Shown: in pieces, positions 36,925-46,839 of the stretch
Position numbering within the stretch: position 1 is the stretch's first letter
How the letters are laid out: every line of letters starts with the position of its first letter
Source of the DNA: Actinomadura coerulea
GTDB lineage: Bacteria > Actinomycetota > Actinomycetes > Streptosporangiales > Streptosporangiaceae
Length of the DNA stretch: 64,000 bases
Direction: 5' to 3'
Assembly (NCBI RefSeq): GCF_014208105.1
Contig: NZ_JACHMQ010000001.1
Location: forward strand, 124,001-188,000
Notes under the pieces: model-generated
Databases searched by the model: none
Told to the model about the DNA's origin: nothing
The model's input: only the letters and a program-made list of their open reading frames with translations
Made by a program: the position numbers and the translations under genes

Positions 36925-38471
36925 TGGCGCCCCGCGGACCAGAGGGTGAGGGCGCCGCCGACGTCGTCCGGCCCGGGCTCGTCGTGGCCCGCCAGGTCGG
37001 CGATGGTCCAGGCCACCCGCAGGATCCGGTCGAGGCCGCGCGCGCTGAGCGTGCCCCGGTGCAGGGCTTCGTCGGCGCCGTGCATCGCCTCCTGAGGCGG
37101 CGTGAAGCGGCGGCGCAGTTCCGGCCCGGGGACCTCGGAGTTGGACCGCCACGGGGTGCCGGCGAGGCGTCTCATCGTTCGTTCGCGGGCCAGCATGACC
37201 CTTTCGGCCACCACCTTGCTCGACTCGGCGAACTCCAGGTCGTAGCGGAGCTCGGCGCGGCTGGCCGGGCTGAGCTCCAGCTTGAGGTCGATGCGGTCGA
37301 GCAGTGGGCCGGACACCCGGCTGGCGTACTTGCGGCGGACCCCCGGGGCGCAGGAGCAGTCGATCTGCTTCGCCGCGGCGCACGGGCACGGATTCGCCGC
37401 GAGGACGAGGGTGAACCGGGCGGGGAAGTGCGCGATGCCCTCGATGCGGCTGATCCGCACCTCGCCCTCTTCCAGCGGCTGCCGCAGAGCGTCGAGTGTT
37501 CCGGCGATGAACTCAGGCGCCTCGTCCAGAAAGAGGATTCCTCGGTGGGCCAGGGAGACCGCGCCCGGCTGGAGCACGCGGCCCGAGCCGCCGCCGACCA
37601 TCGAGGCGCGGGAGGCCGTGTGGTGCGGCGCGTAGAACGGCGGCTGCGTGATCAGGGGCTGGCCCGGCCTGAGGGTCCCGGCGACGGAGTGGATCGCGGT
37701 GACCTCCAGGGCGACCTCCGGTTCGAGGGGAGGCATCAGCGTCGGGAGCCGCTCCGCGAGCATCGTCTTCCCGCAGCCCGGTGGACCGGCGAAGAACAGG
37801 TGGTGCCCTCCGGCGGCGCTGATCTCCAGAGCACGGCGGGCCTCGGCCTGGCCTCTGACGTCTGCCAGATCCAGATCGGGCGGGATGTCCTGTTGCCGTA
37901 GGCCGAACCCCTTGGGCGGTGTCGGAGAGTCCTCTTCTTCCTCCTCGAAGGGCGGTGGTTCGTCGCGCAGTAAGCACAGCAGCCCGCGGAGTGTGCTCGC
38001 GGGCACCACCTTGGTGCCCGGGACGAGCTCGGCCTCCTCGGCGTTGGCGCGCGGGACGACGACCGTGCGGAACCCGCGGTTCGCGGCGGCCAGCACCGCG
38101 GGCAGCACACCCTGGGCGGGGCGGACGCGCCCGTCCAGGCCCAGCTCGCCGATCAGCACCATCTCCGCGCAGCTGCGCGGAGGAACCACCTCCGCTGCCC
38201 CGAGTAGCGCGATGGCTATGGCCAGATCAAAGGTCGCGCCCTTTTTCGGCATGCTCGCCGGGAAGAGCGAGACCGTGACATGGCGGTTGGGCCAGTCCTC
38301 GCCGGAATTGAAGATCGCCGCCCTGACACGGTCGCGGGCCTCGCTCAGGGCCGTGTCCGGGAGGCCGACGAGGTGCAGGCCTGGGACGCCGCTGGTGATG
38401 GCCGCCTCGACGTCCACGACGAACCCGTCCACACCGACGAGGGAGACCGAGCGCGTTCTGGCCAGCGTCAT
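36921..38471 (-). CDS. comM: YifB/ComM family Mg-chelatase-like AAA ATPase
   Basis: A 516-aa protein with an N-terminal ChlI-like Lon-substrate-type domain (GLPDTALSEARDRVRAAI), a central AAA+ domain (GPPGCGKTMLA, LDEAPEF, AANPCPCAA) and a C-terminal helical region. ComM helicases promote branch migration during recombination. Walker A, Walker B and the CPC metal-type motif are intact. The gene abuts yraN with no gap and overlaps dprA, so the three form one operon. Confidence 0.92.
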   Translation of the reverse strand: MTLARTRSVSLVGVDGFVVDVEAAITSGVPGLHLVGLPDTALSEARDRVRAAIFNSGEDWPNRHVTVSLFPASMPKKGATFDLAIAIALLGAAEVVPPRSCAEMVLIGELGLDGRVRPAQGVLPAVLAAANRGFRTVVVPRANAEEAELVPGTKVVPASTLRGLLCLLRDEPPPFEEEEEDSPTPPKGFGLRQQDIPPDLDLADVRGQAEARRALEISAAGGHHLFFAGPPGCGKTMLAERLPTLMPPLEPEVALEVTAIHSVAGTLRPGQPLITQPPFYAPHHTASRASMVGGGSGRVLQPGAVSLAHRGILFLDEAPEFIAGTLDALRQPLEEGEVRISRIEGIAHFPARFTLVLAANPCPCAAAKQIDCSCAPGVRRKYASRVSGPLLDRIDLKLELSPASRAELRYDLEFAESSKVVAERVMLARERTMRRLAGTPWRSNSEVPGPELRRRFTPPQEAMHGADEALHRGTLSARGLDRILRVAWTIADLAGHDEPGPDDVGGALTLWSAGRQ

Positions 38472-38825
38472 CTAGCACACCTCCTTCAGGTGGTCGATCG
38501 CGAAGTCGTCGCCGTCGCCGATCAGGCCGAGCGCGTCCACCCGCATCGGCGCGCCGCCGACGCCGTGCGCGGCGGCCCACCGCCAGGCCAGCCGCCGCAA
38601 CCGGGCGGCCTTCTCGACGGTGATCGCGTCCAAGGGGTCACCGAAGCGGGCCGACCGGCGGGTCTTCACCTCGCACACGACGTGCCGTCGCCCGTCATGG
38701 GCGATGATGTCCAGTTCTCCCTCAGGGCACCGCCAGTTGCGGTCGAGGATCGTCCAGCCGAGTCCGGTCAGGTACCGGACGGCGGCGTCCTCGCCGCGGC
38801 GGCCGAGAGTGATGTGGGCGGTCAT
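38472..38825 (-). CDS. YraN family endonuclease-like protein (UPF0102)
   Basis: A 117-aa PD-(D/E)xK-fold protein. The family pattern GRRGEDAAVRYLTGLGW, GELDIIAHD and VVCEVKTRR is complete, with the acidic residues and Lys of the nuclease site. The role is thought to be DNA processing, but no activity is proven. The ATG at 38825 follows GGAGGTGAG. The stop touches the comM start. A divergent DnaA box lies upstream. Confidence 0.9.
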   Translation of the reverse strand: MTAHITLGRRGEDAAVRYLTGLGWTILDRNWRCPEGELDIIAHDGRRHVVCEVKTRRSARFGDPLDAITVEKAARLRRLAWRWAAAHGVGGAPMRVDALGLIGDGDDFAIDHLKEVC

Positions 38826-38889
38826 GAGCCTCACCTCCGGACTTCGACAGTGCCGGAGGGATGCGGAACGTAGTCGGAGAACGACGTTC

Positions 38890-38898
38890 TGTGGATAA
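38890..38898 (-). promoter_or_regulatory. DnaA box (TTATCCACA)
   Basis: TGTGGATAA is a perfect copy of the DnaA-box consensus, in the gap between divergent yraN and xerC. Confidence 0.5.
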
Positions 38899-38971
38899 CG
38901 TGGCGGAGGTTCCGGGTGATTCACTCGAAACCGGGGTTCGGTGCTTGCTTCGGTCGGGGCCTTGGCGCAGC

Positions 38972-39892
38972 GTGACGCCTGTGACCAACGCGATGGAGGA
39001 CGCCGTCGCCGAGTTCGGCCGTCACCTGCGCGCCGAGCGGGACGTCTCGCCCCACACCCTGCGGGCCTATCTCGGCGATCTAGCCGACTTCTGCGCCTAT
39101 GCCGCCCTTGCCGGTCTGACGGAGCCGAGCGAACTGGATGTCTCGGTGCTGCGGGCATGGCTCGCCCGTCAGCATGCGCTCGGCCGCTCCCGGGCGACCC
39201 TGGCCCGACGGACGGCCGCAGTCCGCGCGTTCACCCGCCATCTGTGCCGGCGACGGCTTCTTGAGAACGACCCCGGTCTGCTGCTGGGCACACCTAAACG
39301 ACGGCGCGATCTCCCTACCGTGCTCACCCAGGACGACGCGGCGCATCTCCTGGACACCGTGGACGCCGAAGGCCCCGTGGGACTTCGGGACTTGGCCGTC
39401 CTGGAGGTTCTCTACGGCACGGGAGTCCGTGTGAGCGAACTGTGCGGGCTCGACGTCGACGACCTGGACACCGGCCGCCGGACAGTGCGAGTCATGGGTA
39501 AGGGCGGGCGTGAGCGCACGGTGCCTCTAGGAGAGCCCGCCGTCCGCGCCGTTCAGGACTGGCTGCGCGCCGGACGCCCGGAACTCGCGACCCCCGACAG
39601 CGGCCCCGCCCTCTTCCTCGGGGCACGCGGAGGCCGCCTGCACCCGACCAGCGCCCGGCGGATCGTCCACACGAGGATCTCGGAGGTGGGACAGATCCCC
39701 GACCTCAGTCCGCACGGCCTCCGCCACTCCGCCGCCACCCACCTCCTCGAAGGCGGCGCCGATCTGCGCAGCGTCCAAGAGATCCTCGGTCACGCGTCCT
39801 TGCAGACGACCCAGATCTACACGCACGTATCGGCCGAACGCCTGAGGCAAGTCCACCGCCAAGCCCACCCCCGAGGCACCCGTTCCGACTAG
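38972..39892 (+). CDS. xerC: Tyrosine recombinase XerC
   Basis: A 306-aa site-specific recombinase that resolves chromosome dimers at dif with XerD. The N-terminal core-binding SAM-like domain ([20 protein letters not shown]) is followed by the catalytic domain with R153, K177, H248, R251, H274 and Y283. GTG at 38972, GTG at 38981 and ATG at 38993 are all possible starts with no decisive ribosome-binding site. A terminator hairpin follows. It could be XerD by sequence alone, but the yraN neighbourhood favours XerC. Confidence 0.88.
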   Translation: MTPVTNAMEDAVAEFGRHLRAERDVSPHTLRAYLGDLADFCAYAALAGLTEPSELDVSVLRAWLARQHALGRSRATLARRTAAVRAFTRHLCRRRLLENDPGLLLGTPKRRRDLPTVLTQDDAAHLLDTVDAEGPVGLRDLAVLEVLYGTGVRVSELCGLDVDDLDTGRRTVRVMGKGGRERTVPLGEPAVRAVQDWLRAGRPELATPDSGPALFLGARGGRLHPTSARRIVHTRISEVGQIPDLSPHGLRHSAATHLLEGGADLRSVQEILGHASLQTTQIYTHVSAERLRQVHRQAHPRGTRSD

Positions 39893-40039
39893 CCAAGAGG
39901 GGCGCGTTGCCCTACGCCAACGCCGAATTTAGGTCGTCATCTGACTCTGGAGCGTTGGGCGGCGGAAAAGCGCGGGTGCAGTTCGGTGGGTTGCATCGAT
40001 CGCTGTGACTCTTCTGTCGTCCTCGGCAGGGCCGCCTGG

Positions 40040-40066
40040 CCGCCCGGCCCGGGTGGAGCCGGGCGG
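40040..40066. terminator. Hairpin between xerC and the M23 gene
   Basis: CCGCCCGGC (40040-40048) and GCCGGGCGG (40058-40066) form a perfect 9-bp stem with a 9-nt loop between convergent genes. Nothing else was seen in 39893-40081. Confidence 0.6.
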
Positions 40067-40081
40067 CGGGAACGGGACCGG

Positions 40082-40780
40082 TCAGGGAGCGCGGCGCAGG
40101 TGGCGTTCCTGAGAAAGGTTGATGACGCCCGGCGGCTGCTGGCGGCGGCGGTGCAGTCGGAAGCGGAGGCGTGTTCGACGCCAGGCGAAGGCCAGGGCGA
40201 AGGACAGGAGCATGCCCGACAGTGCTCCGCCCGTGGCCGTGGCGGCGTCGCGCAGCACCATCCTCGGCTGCGGAGACGTCGAACCGGCGGGGTGAGGCGC
40301 CGCCGTTGCCGTGGGCTGCCGCCAGAGAGGCAGGAGACGCACCTGACGCTGGACGAGGTTGAGCGGATTCAGGTACAGGGCACCGCGGCGCAGACCCCAA
40401 TGCAGGCACGTCATGGGACAGTGGAGCATCACCCGATCCAGGACGCCGATCCGCGTGCCGGACATGACACGGCGGCCGGTGCGGACACTGGGCCGGACGG
40501 GCAGGTACGTGGTTCGCAGGACGCCGTGGTCGATCGTCACGACGCCTCGTCCAGCCAGATCGTCGGCGTACGCGACACGGCCCGGCCCGGCGGCGTAGAC
40601 GGCCTGCCCCGGACGCGCCGCGAGGTCCACGCCCCGGTGGCCCGCGCCCCAGGGGACGGCCGGAGGCGAGAAGCCGCGCACCACCCGAGGGGCCGGCGGC
40701 CCTAAAGGCCAGCGCCAGGCGTCCAGGCCGGGCGACCCGATGGCGATCATGCACGTGAGGAGCAGCGAGAACACGGTCAT
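40082..40780 (-). CDS. M23 family metallopeptidase-like membrane protein
   Basis: A 232-aa secreted or membrane-anchored LytM-type protein. An N-terminal signal segment (FSLLLTCMIAIGS) leads into the M23 fold with GHRGVD (H48, D52), AYADDLAGRGVVTIDHG and CLHWGLRRG. The first His of the usual HxH is replaced by Cys125 (C-L-H127), so zinc binding may be altered. A C-terminal membrane segment and basic tail (LSGMLLSFALAFAWRRTRL) suggest anchoring. It may be an amidase activator or a degenerate peptidoglycan hydrolase. The gene lies opposite rpsB. Confidence 0.82.
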   Translation of the reverse strand: MTVFSLLLTCMIAIGSPGLDAWRWPLGPPAPRVVRGFSPPAVPWGAGHRGVDLAARPGQAVYAAGPGRVAYADDLAGRGVVTIDHGVLRTTYLPVRPSVRTGRRVMSGTRIGVLDRVMLHCPMTCLHWGLRRGALYLNPLNLVQRQVRLLPLWRQPTATAAPHPAGSTSPQPRMVLRDAATATGGALSGMLLSFALAFAWRRTRLRFRLHRRRQQPPGVINLSQERHLRRAP

Positions 40781-40831
40781 GGACCGAACCCTGCCCGGCG
40801 GCGGGACGGTTCGTCGACGGGGTTCGCGAAC

Positions 40832-40840
40832 TGTGGATAA
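40832..40840 (-). promoter_or_regulatory. DnaA box (TTATCCACA)
   Basis: TGTGGATAA, a perfect DnaA-box 9-mer between the divergent M23 and rpsB genes. Confidence 0.5.
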
Positions 40841-40880
40841 CCGCGGGAATCCTTGAGGCCCGGCCACCTTCGCGCCCTGA

Positions 40881-40886
40881 TAATCT
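40881..40886 (+). promoter_or_regulatory. -10 element of rpsB-tsf
   Basis: CTGATAATCT contains an extended -10 (TG-A-TAATCT). A matching -35 at 17-18 bp is not obvious; TTGAGG lies 22 bp upstream. Confidence 0.45.
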
Positions 40887-41169
40887 GTATGTGTGTCCGA
40901 GAGGGCACCGGCCAGGGCCAGGCCGTCGCCGTTCCGCTTCAGGGCAGGCGGAGAGAAGCCGCTCCCAGAGCGGACTGGACCCAGACCCGGCAACGGGTCA
41001 CAGCCGCCTGGAGGTATCCCGGCGGCTGATTTCACGCGTCCGCATGCCACCGCGAACCTGGTGGGGCGCAGTCCCTCGGTCCGTCGCCTCGGCGACGGTG
41101 GGGCAGCACCCGGGCGCAGGCAGATAACCAAATGGGGCCCGACAGGGCCAGAGAAGGAGAACACGGGCA

Positions 41170-42138
41170 ATGGCACCCGTCGTCACCATGCGGCAGCTCC
41201 TCGAGAGCGGCGTCCACTTCGGCCACCAGACCCGCCGGTGGAACCCGAAGATGAAGCGCTTCATCCTCACCGAGCGCAACGGCATCTACATCATCGACCT
41301 GCAGCAGTCGCTGTCCTACATCGACCGCGCGTTCGAGTTCGTCAAGGCCACGGTCGCCCACGGCGGGACGATCCTGTTCGTCGGCACCAAGAAGCAGGCC
41401 CAGGAGTCCATCGCCGAGCAGGCGACCCGGGTCGGCATGCCCTACGTCAACCAGCGCTGGCTGGGCGGCATGCTCACGAACTTCTCCACCGTCCACAAGC
41501 GGCTCACCCGGCTCAAGGAGCTGGAGGAGATCAACTACGACGACGTGGCCGGCTCCGGCATGACCAAGAAGGAGCTCCTCGGCCTGCGCCGCGAGAAGGA
41601 CAAGCTGGAGCGCACCCTCGGCGGTATCCGCGACATGGCGAAGGTTCCGAGCGCCATCTGGATCGTGGACACCAAGAAGGAGCACATCGCGGTCAACGAG
41701 GCCAAGAAGCTCGGCATCCCGGTCGTGGCCATCCTCGACACCAACTGCGACCCCGACGAGGTCGACTACCCGGTTCCGGGCAACGACGACGCCATCCGCA
41801 GCGTCAGCCTGCTGACCCGCGTCGTGGCCGACTCCGTCGCGGACGGCCTCATCGCCCGCGCGGGTGCCGCGTCCGGTGGCGACGAGAAGCCCGCCGAGGG
41901 CACCGCGGCCGCCGGCAGCGAGCCTCTTGCCGAGTGGGAGCGCAACCTGCTGAAGCCCGGCGAGGCCGACGGCGCCGCCGAGGCCCCGGCCGAGACCGAG
42001 GCCGCCGCTGCCGAGGCTCCCGCCGAGGCGCCGGCCGAAGCTCCGGCGGAGGCCCCCGAGGCCCCCGAGGCTGCTGCGGCCCCCGAGGCCGCCCCGGCCG
42101 AAGAGGCTCCGAAGGCCGCCGAGGCCGAGCAGGCTTGA
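41170..42138 (+). CDS. rpsB: 30S ribosomal protein S2
   Basis: A 322-aa small-subunit protein. Core blocks are [40 protein letters not shown] and [20 protein letters not shown]. The C-terminal 90 residues are an Ala/Glu/Pro-rich extension with AEAPAEAP repeats. The ATG at 41170 follows GAGAAGGAGAA. A perfect hairpin separates it from tsf. Confidence 0.97.
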   Translation: MAPVVTMRQLLESGVHFGHQTRRWNPKMKRFILTERNGIYIIDLQQSLSYIDRAFEFVKATVAHGGTILFVGTKKQAQESIAEQATRVGMPYVNQRWLGGMLTNFSTVHKRLTRLKELEEINYDDVAGSGMTKKELLGLRREKDKLERTLGGIRDMAKVPSAIWIVDTKKEHIAVNEAKKLGIPVVAILDTNCDPDEVDYPVPGNDDAIRSVSLLTRVVADSVADGLIARAGAASGGDEKPAEGTAAAGSEPLAEWERNLLKPGEADGAAEAPAETEAAAAEAPAEAPAEAPAEAPEAPEAAAAPEAAPAEEAPKAAEAEQA

Positions 42139-42144
42139 TCCCGC

Positions 42145-42180
42145 GGTCCCGGCGGCGTCCACGTGGACGCCGCCGGGACC
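42145..42180 (+). terminator. 36-nt perfect palindrome between rpsB and tsf
   Basis: An uninterrupted inverted repeat of 18 bp per arm, beginning GGTCCCGGCGGCGTCCAC and continuing directly into its reverse complement. It lies 6 nt after the rpsB stop. It should form a very stable hairpin that attenuates or partly ends transcription before tsf. Confidence 0.75.
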
Positions 42181-42223
42181 GTCGCGGGTCACACGACCAA
42201 CGACGAGAGAAGCGAAGAGAGCG

Positions 42224-43060
42224 ATGGCCAACTTCACCGCCGCTGACGTCAAGCGGCTGCGCGACCTGACCGGCTCCGGCATGATGGCCGTGAAGAACGC
42301 CCTCACCGAGGCGGACGGCGACTTCGAGAAGGCGACCGAGCTGCTGCGTCTCAAGGGCGCCAAGGACGTCGGCAAGCGCGCCGAGCGCACCGCCGCCAAC
42401 GGCCTGGTCGCCGAGCACTTTGCGAACTCCGGTGACGGGGCGCTCCTGGAGCTCAACTGCGAGACCGACTTCGTCGCGAAGAACGAGCAGTTCATCGAGC
42501 TCGCCCAGCGCCTGGTCGAGTTCGCGGCCGCCAGCGGCGTCACGGACGCCGCCGGCCTGCTGACCACCGAGATCGAGCCCGGCAAGACCGTCCAGGCCCT
42601 GATCGAGGAGAACAGCGCCAAGATCGGCGAGAAGCTGGAGCTCCGCCGGTTCGCCCACTTCCAGGGCGCCTACGTGGCCAGCTACCTGCACAAGTCCGAC
42701 CCGTCGCTGCCGCCGACCACCGGCGTGCTGGTCGAGCTGGACAGCGAGAACGCCGAGGTCGCCAAGGACGTCGCCCAGCAGATCGCGGCGATGGCCCCCA
42801 AGTACCTCACCCGCGAGGAGATCCCCGCCGAGGCGATCGAGAAGGAGCGGGCGCTCGCCGAGCAGCTCACCCGTGACGAGGGCAAGCCCGAGCAGGCCAT
42901 CCCGAAGATCGTCGAGGGGCGGGTGAACGCCTACTTCCGCGACTTCGTGCTCGTGGAGCAGGCGTTCGTGAAGGACAACAAGAAGACGATCGCGAAGGTC
43001 CTCGACGAGGCCGGCGTGAAGGTCGTCCGCTTCGCCCGCTTCAAGGTCGGGCAGGCTTAA
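42224..43060 (+). CDS. tsf: Elongation factor Ts
   Basis: A 278-aa guanine-nucleotide exchange factor for EF-Tu. The N-terminal UBA-like region ([20 protein letters not shown]) and the signature [15 protein letters not shown] are intact. The C-terminal two EF-Ts domains end in [13 protein letters not shown]. It is 85 nt after rpsB, past the hairpin, with GAGAGCG before the ATG. Confidence 0.97.
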   Translation: MANFTAADVKRLRDLTGSGMMAVKNALTEADGDFEKATELLRLKGAKDVGKRAERTAANGLVAEHFANSGDGALLELNCETDFVAKNEQFIELAQRLVEFAAASGVTDAAGLLTTEIEPGKTVQALIEENSAKIGEKLELRRFAHFQGAYVASYLHKSDPSLPPTTGVLVELDSENAEVAKDVAQQIAAMAPKYLTREEIPAEAIEKERALAEQLTRDEGKPEQAIPKIVEGRVNAYFRDFVLVEQAFVKDNKKTIAKVLDEAGVKVVRFARFKVGQA

Positions 43061-43897
<837 letters not shown>

Positions 43898-43971
43898 CCG
43901 CAGCCCACGGCCGCGCCGGACGCGTCGCGGAACCGCAGGACCAGGGCCGACCAGATGACACGGGAGTCACA

Positions 43972-44529
43972 GTGATCGACGAGACCCTCCTCGAAGCCGA
44001 GGAGAAGATGGAGAAGGCGGTCGCGGTCGCCAAGGAGGACTTCCAGGCCATCCGCACCGGCCGCGTCACCCCCGCCATGTTCAACAAGATCACGGCCGAG
44101 TACTACGGGACGCCGACGCCGATCAACCAGCTCGCGTCGTTCACGCTCCCCGAGCCGCGGATGGTCATCGTCCAGGTCTTCGACAAGTCGTCCATGCAGG
44201 CGGTGGAGAGGGCCATTCGCGACAGCGACCTCGGTGTGAACCCCTCCAACGACGGCAACGTCATCCGGGTCGTCTTCCCGGATCTGTCGGAAGAGCGCCG
44301 CAAGGAGTTCATCAAGGTCGCCGGCACCAAGGCGGAGGAGAGCCGGGTCTCTATCCGCAACATCCGGCGCCGTGCGAAGGACGCCCTCGACAAGCTCGCG
44401 AAGGACGGCGAGGTCGGCGAGGACGAGGTCAGGCGTGCCGAGAAGGAACTCGACGACACGACGCACCGCTACGTTGCGCAGATCGACGAGCTACTTGAGC
44501 ACAAGAAGGCCGAACTGCTCGAAGTTTGA
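43972..44529 (+). CDS. frr: Ribosome recycling factor
   Basis: A 185-aa protein that splits post-termination ribosomes together with EF-G. Family features [19 protein letters not shown] and [19 protein letters not shown] are clear. The length matches other RRFs. The GTG at 43972 is 74 nt after pyrH. Its stop overlaps the cdsA ATG by 1 nt. Confidence 0.97.
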   Translation: MIDETLLEAEEKMEKAVAVAKEDFQAIRTGRVTPAMFNKITAEYYGTPTPINQLASFTLPEPRMVIVQVFDKSSMQAVERAIRDSDLGVNPSNDGNVIRVVFPDLSEERRKEFIKVAGTKAEESRVSIRNIRRRAKDALDKLAKDGEVGEDEVRRAEKELDDTTHRYVAQIDELLEHKKAELLEV

Positions 44530-45524
44530 TGAGACTTGACGACGCCGGGGAGCCCTCGGGCTCCCCGGACGAGCCGGAGGTCGACATGGCCGGCCCACCC
44601 CCCGGAGACGCACTGGCCTCGCCCCCCGGGCAGGGGCGGGACGGCTCCGGCGACCCCCCGTCCTCCGGTGGCTCCCCGCCTTCCGGCGGTGCGACGCCCG
44701 CTGGGAAGCCAGAAAGCAGGACGGGGCGGAACCTTCCGCTCGCCATAGGCGTGGGCGTCGCTCTCGGCGCTCTCGTGCTGCTCTCGTTGTACACGGTCAA
44801 GGAGATCTTCCTTGCCGTGATGGTCGTGTTCCTCTTCCTCGGTATGCGGGAACTGACCGAGGCTTTCAAGAGCCGTGACATACGCGTCCCGTTCATCCCT
44901 GTCGCGACGGGAATGGTCGGCACGCCCGTCGTCGCCTACGTTTGGGGCGCCACCGCCACCATCGCGGCGGTCTCGCTGACGGTCCTGGCGCTGCTGATGA
45001 CGCGCATGACCGAAGGCGCCTCCGGATACGTGCGGGACGTCACCGCCGGGTCGCTCGTGGCCGGCTATCTGGTGCTGATGGGCGGGATCGTCGCGCTTCT
45101 GATGCGTCCCGACGACGGCGACCACCGCACCGTCATCTTCATCGCCACCACCGTCGCCAGCGACATCGGCGGGTATTTCGCCGGGTCCTTCCTGGGCAAG
45201 CACAAGCTCGCGCCCACGATCAGCCCCAAGAAGACCTGGGAGGGCGTCACCGGGTCCGCCGTCACCTGCATGATCGTCGGCGGGTGGCTGGTGTGGTGGC
45301 TCCTGGACGGCGGCCACATCTGGCAAGGCGTGATCATCGGGCTCGCGGCCGTGGTCACCGCGACCGCCGGCGACCTCGTCGAGTCGATGATCAAGCGGGA
45401 CCTCGGGATCAAGGACATGGGAACGCTTCTGCCCGGCCACGGAGGAGTGATGGACCGCCTCGACTCCCTCGTCGCGACGGCCCCCGTCGTGTGGCTGCTG
45501 CTGGAATTGTTCGTCCCCAGCTAG
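44529..45524 (+). CDS. cdsA: Phosphatidate cytidylyltransferase (CDP-diglyceride synthase)
   Basis: A 331-aa integral membrane enzyme that makes CDP-diacylglycerol from phosphatidate and CTP. A disordered N-terminal region of about 60 residues (Pro/Gly/Ser-rich) is followed by roughly eight membrane segments. The CdsA signature lies near the C-terminus (SMIKRDLGIKD, LLPGHGGVMDRLDS), with the catalytic Asp residues. A TTG at 44526 is an alternative start one codon earlier. It is followed by a hairpin. Confidence 0.94.
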   Translation: MRLDDAGEPSGSPDEPEVDMAGPPPGDALASPPGQGRDGSGDPPSSGGSPPSGGATPAGKPESRTGRNLPLAIGVGVALGALVLLSLYTVKEIFLAVMVVFLFLGMRELTEAFKSRDIRVPFIPVATGMVGTPVVAYVWGATATIAAVSLTVLALLMTRMTEGASGYVRDVTAGSLVAGYLVLMGGIVALLMRPDDGDHRTVIFIATTVASDIGGYFAGSFLGKHKLAPTISPKKTWEGVTGSAVTCMIVGGWLVWWLLDGGHIWQGVIIGLAAVVTATAGDLVESMIKRDLGIKDMGTLLPGHGGVMDRLDSLVATAPVVWLLLELFVPS

Positions 45525-45527
45525 GAC

Positions 45528-45550
45528 GCCCTGAGGGGGGGTTTCAGGGC
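45528..45550. terminator. Hairpin after cdsA
   Basis: GCCCTGA (45528-45534) and TCAGGGC (45544-45550) pair as a perfect 7-bp stem between the convergent cdsA and SUFU genes. Confidence 0.5.
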
Positions 45551-45583
45551 CGCCCTGCGGACCGCCCCTGTGGGTCAAGTCTT

Positions 45584-46726
45584 CTAGGAGACGACCCAGG
45601 AACGGCCCTGCTGTGCCAGACGCCGGATAAGGGCGTCTGACCCCTCGCTCTTGGCGAACCGGTGTTCCTCGCCCGTGATGGGCACGAGCCACAGCCATCG
45701 GACGGCGTCGCCGTTGAGCGTCAGTCCGGTCATGCCAGGCGCCTCAGGACCCGCCAGACGGTTGGGGTCGTCCAGGAGAAGCACGCCCTCCCAGGACGAC
45801 TCGCCATTGCCGAGGGGGAACGTACGAGCCTCGTGGTACCACTTGACGACGTCCCCAGGCGCGAACCACGTCACGGAGCGCCACGGGTACTGCGCCAGCC
45901 ACGGGAAGATGCTGCCCGACCGCTGGCTGGGCAGAGTACTGGCGACGGCCAGTTCGATGCGTCCGTATGGGGCGACGTCGTCCTCGTACAGTTCGACCGT
46001 GGGCATCCGCTGGCGGCTCATCCCGACCGTGCTCAGAACGGTGAACTCCCGGTCGCCTCTTGCGGGCCGCTCCGAGACCCCCACTGTGGGGGCCATGCTC
46101 GGCCTACCGCCCGCCAGCTGACGTCCGACATCGTGCCAGTAGTGGCCACTGGGGCCCAGCCGCTGCAGGAGGTGACCGAGGACCGACTGCTGGAACTCCG
46201 CCCAGGAGCCGTCTGCGAGGCACCTCTTCCAGTGCTCGCGCGCCTGGTGGACACGGGGCCCGAAGTCCTCGATCCCCTCGTCCAGAGGGAAGGCGAACGG
46301 GCTCTGATGCGTGGCGTCGCGGGCGTAGCCGGGGATGCCGCGTCCCATGTCAGACCAGCCGGGGATCACTAGCAGGAGGTCGCCCTCCTCTAGAAGGGCC
46401 ACACCGTCGCCCTCCTCGAACCAGACGACCTCCAGCGCGTCGGGGTCCAGTGCCGGGCGTCCTGCGGGATGGCGCACATGGGACTCCGGCAGCAGGGGCG
46501 CGAGGCCCGCGTCGAGCCGCGACCGGTCCAGTTCCCGTGGGGCCTCGCGGTGGTTCGCTACCCAGACCGCTCCGACCACCGAGTCGCGCGCGTCCTTCAG
46601 GTAGGCAGCGGTGACCTCGCCGTCGGTCTCCAAGGTGAGCCGCCGGCTGCCGTACGGGCTGGCCGCGTGGACGACCGTGGCCGCTGACCCCCGGGGCGCG
46701 GCGGCGCCCCTGCGCAAAACCGACAT
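45584..46726 (-). CDS. SUFU-domain (suppressor of fused) protein
   Basis: A 380-aa cytosolic protein. The C-terminal part (GLTLNGDAVRWLWLVPITGE then EHRFAKSEGSDALI, and TFPLGNGESSWEGVLLLDDP) matches the bacterial SUFU-like domain found in immunity and toxin-associated proteins. The N-terminal half is not recognised. The ATG at 46726 is chosen; a TTG at 46750 is in frame. It lies between cdsA and rlmN and is transcribed away from rlmN. It may be an immunity-type or unrelated housekeeping protein. Confidence 0.75.
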   Translation of the reverse strand: MSVLRRGAAAPRGSAATVVHAASPYGSRRLTLETDGEVTAAYLKDARDSVVGAVWVANHREAPRELDRSRLDAGLAPLLPESHVRHPAGRPALDPDALEVVWFEEGDGVALLEEGDLLLVIPGWSDMGRGIPGYARDATHQSPFAFPLDEGIEDFGPRVHQAREHWKRCLADGSWAEFQQSVLGHLLQRLGPSGHYWHDVGRQLAGGRPSMAPTVGVSERPARGDREFTVLSTVGMSRQRMPTVELYEDDVAPYGRIELAVASTLPSQRSGSIFPWLAQYPWRSVTWFAPGDVVKWYHEARTFPLGNGESSWEGVLLLDDPNRLAGPEAPGMTGLTLNGDAVRWLWLVPITGEEHRFAKSEGSDALIRRLAQQGRSWVVS

Positions 46727-46839
46727 GATCGAGACCTTAGTCGCAGACAAGGCCGTGTGCAGGAATGTCGCTGTTCAGGTATGGGCGGCCGTTCAGGACG
46801 GACGATGCACGCGCAGGTGTTTGCGACACTGGAAGGACC

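Larger units (their letters stand above)
40781..41169. other. Divergent promoter region of the M23 gene and rpsB
   Basis: This 389-nt gap contains a DnaA box (40832-40840) and a strong -10-like TAATCT (40881-40886, extended TG). No gene is seen in the rest. The rpsB leader of about 280 nt is long, as is usual for this ribosomal protein gene. Confidence 0.45.
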
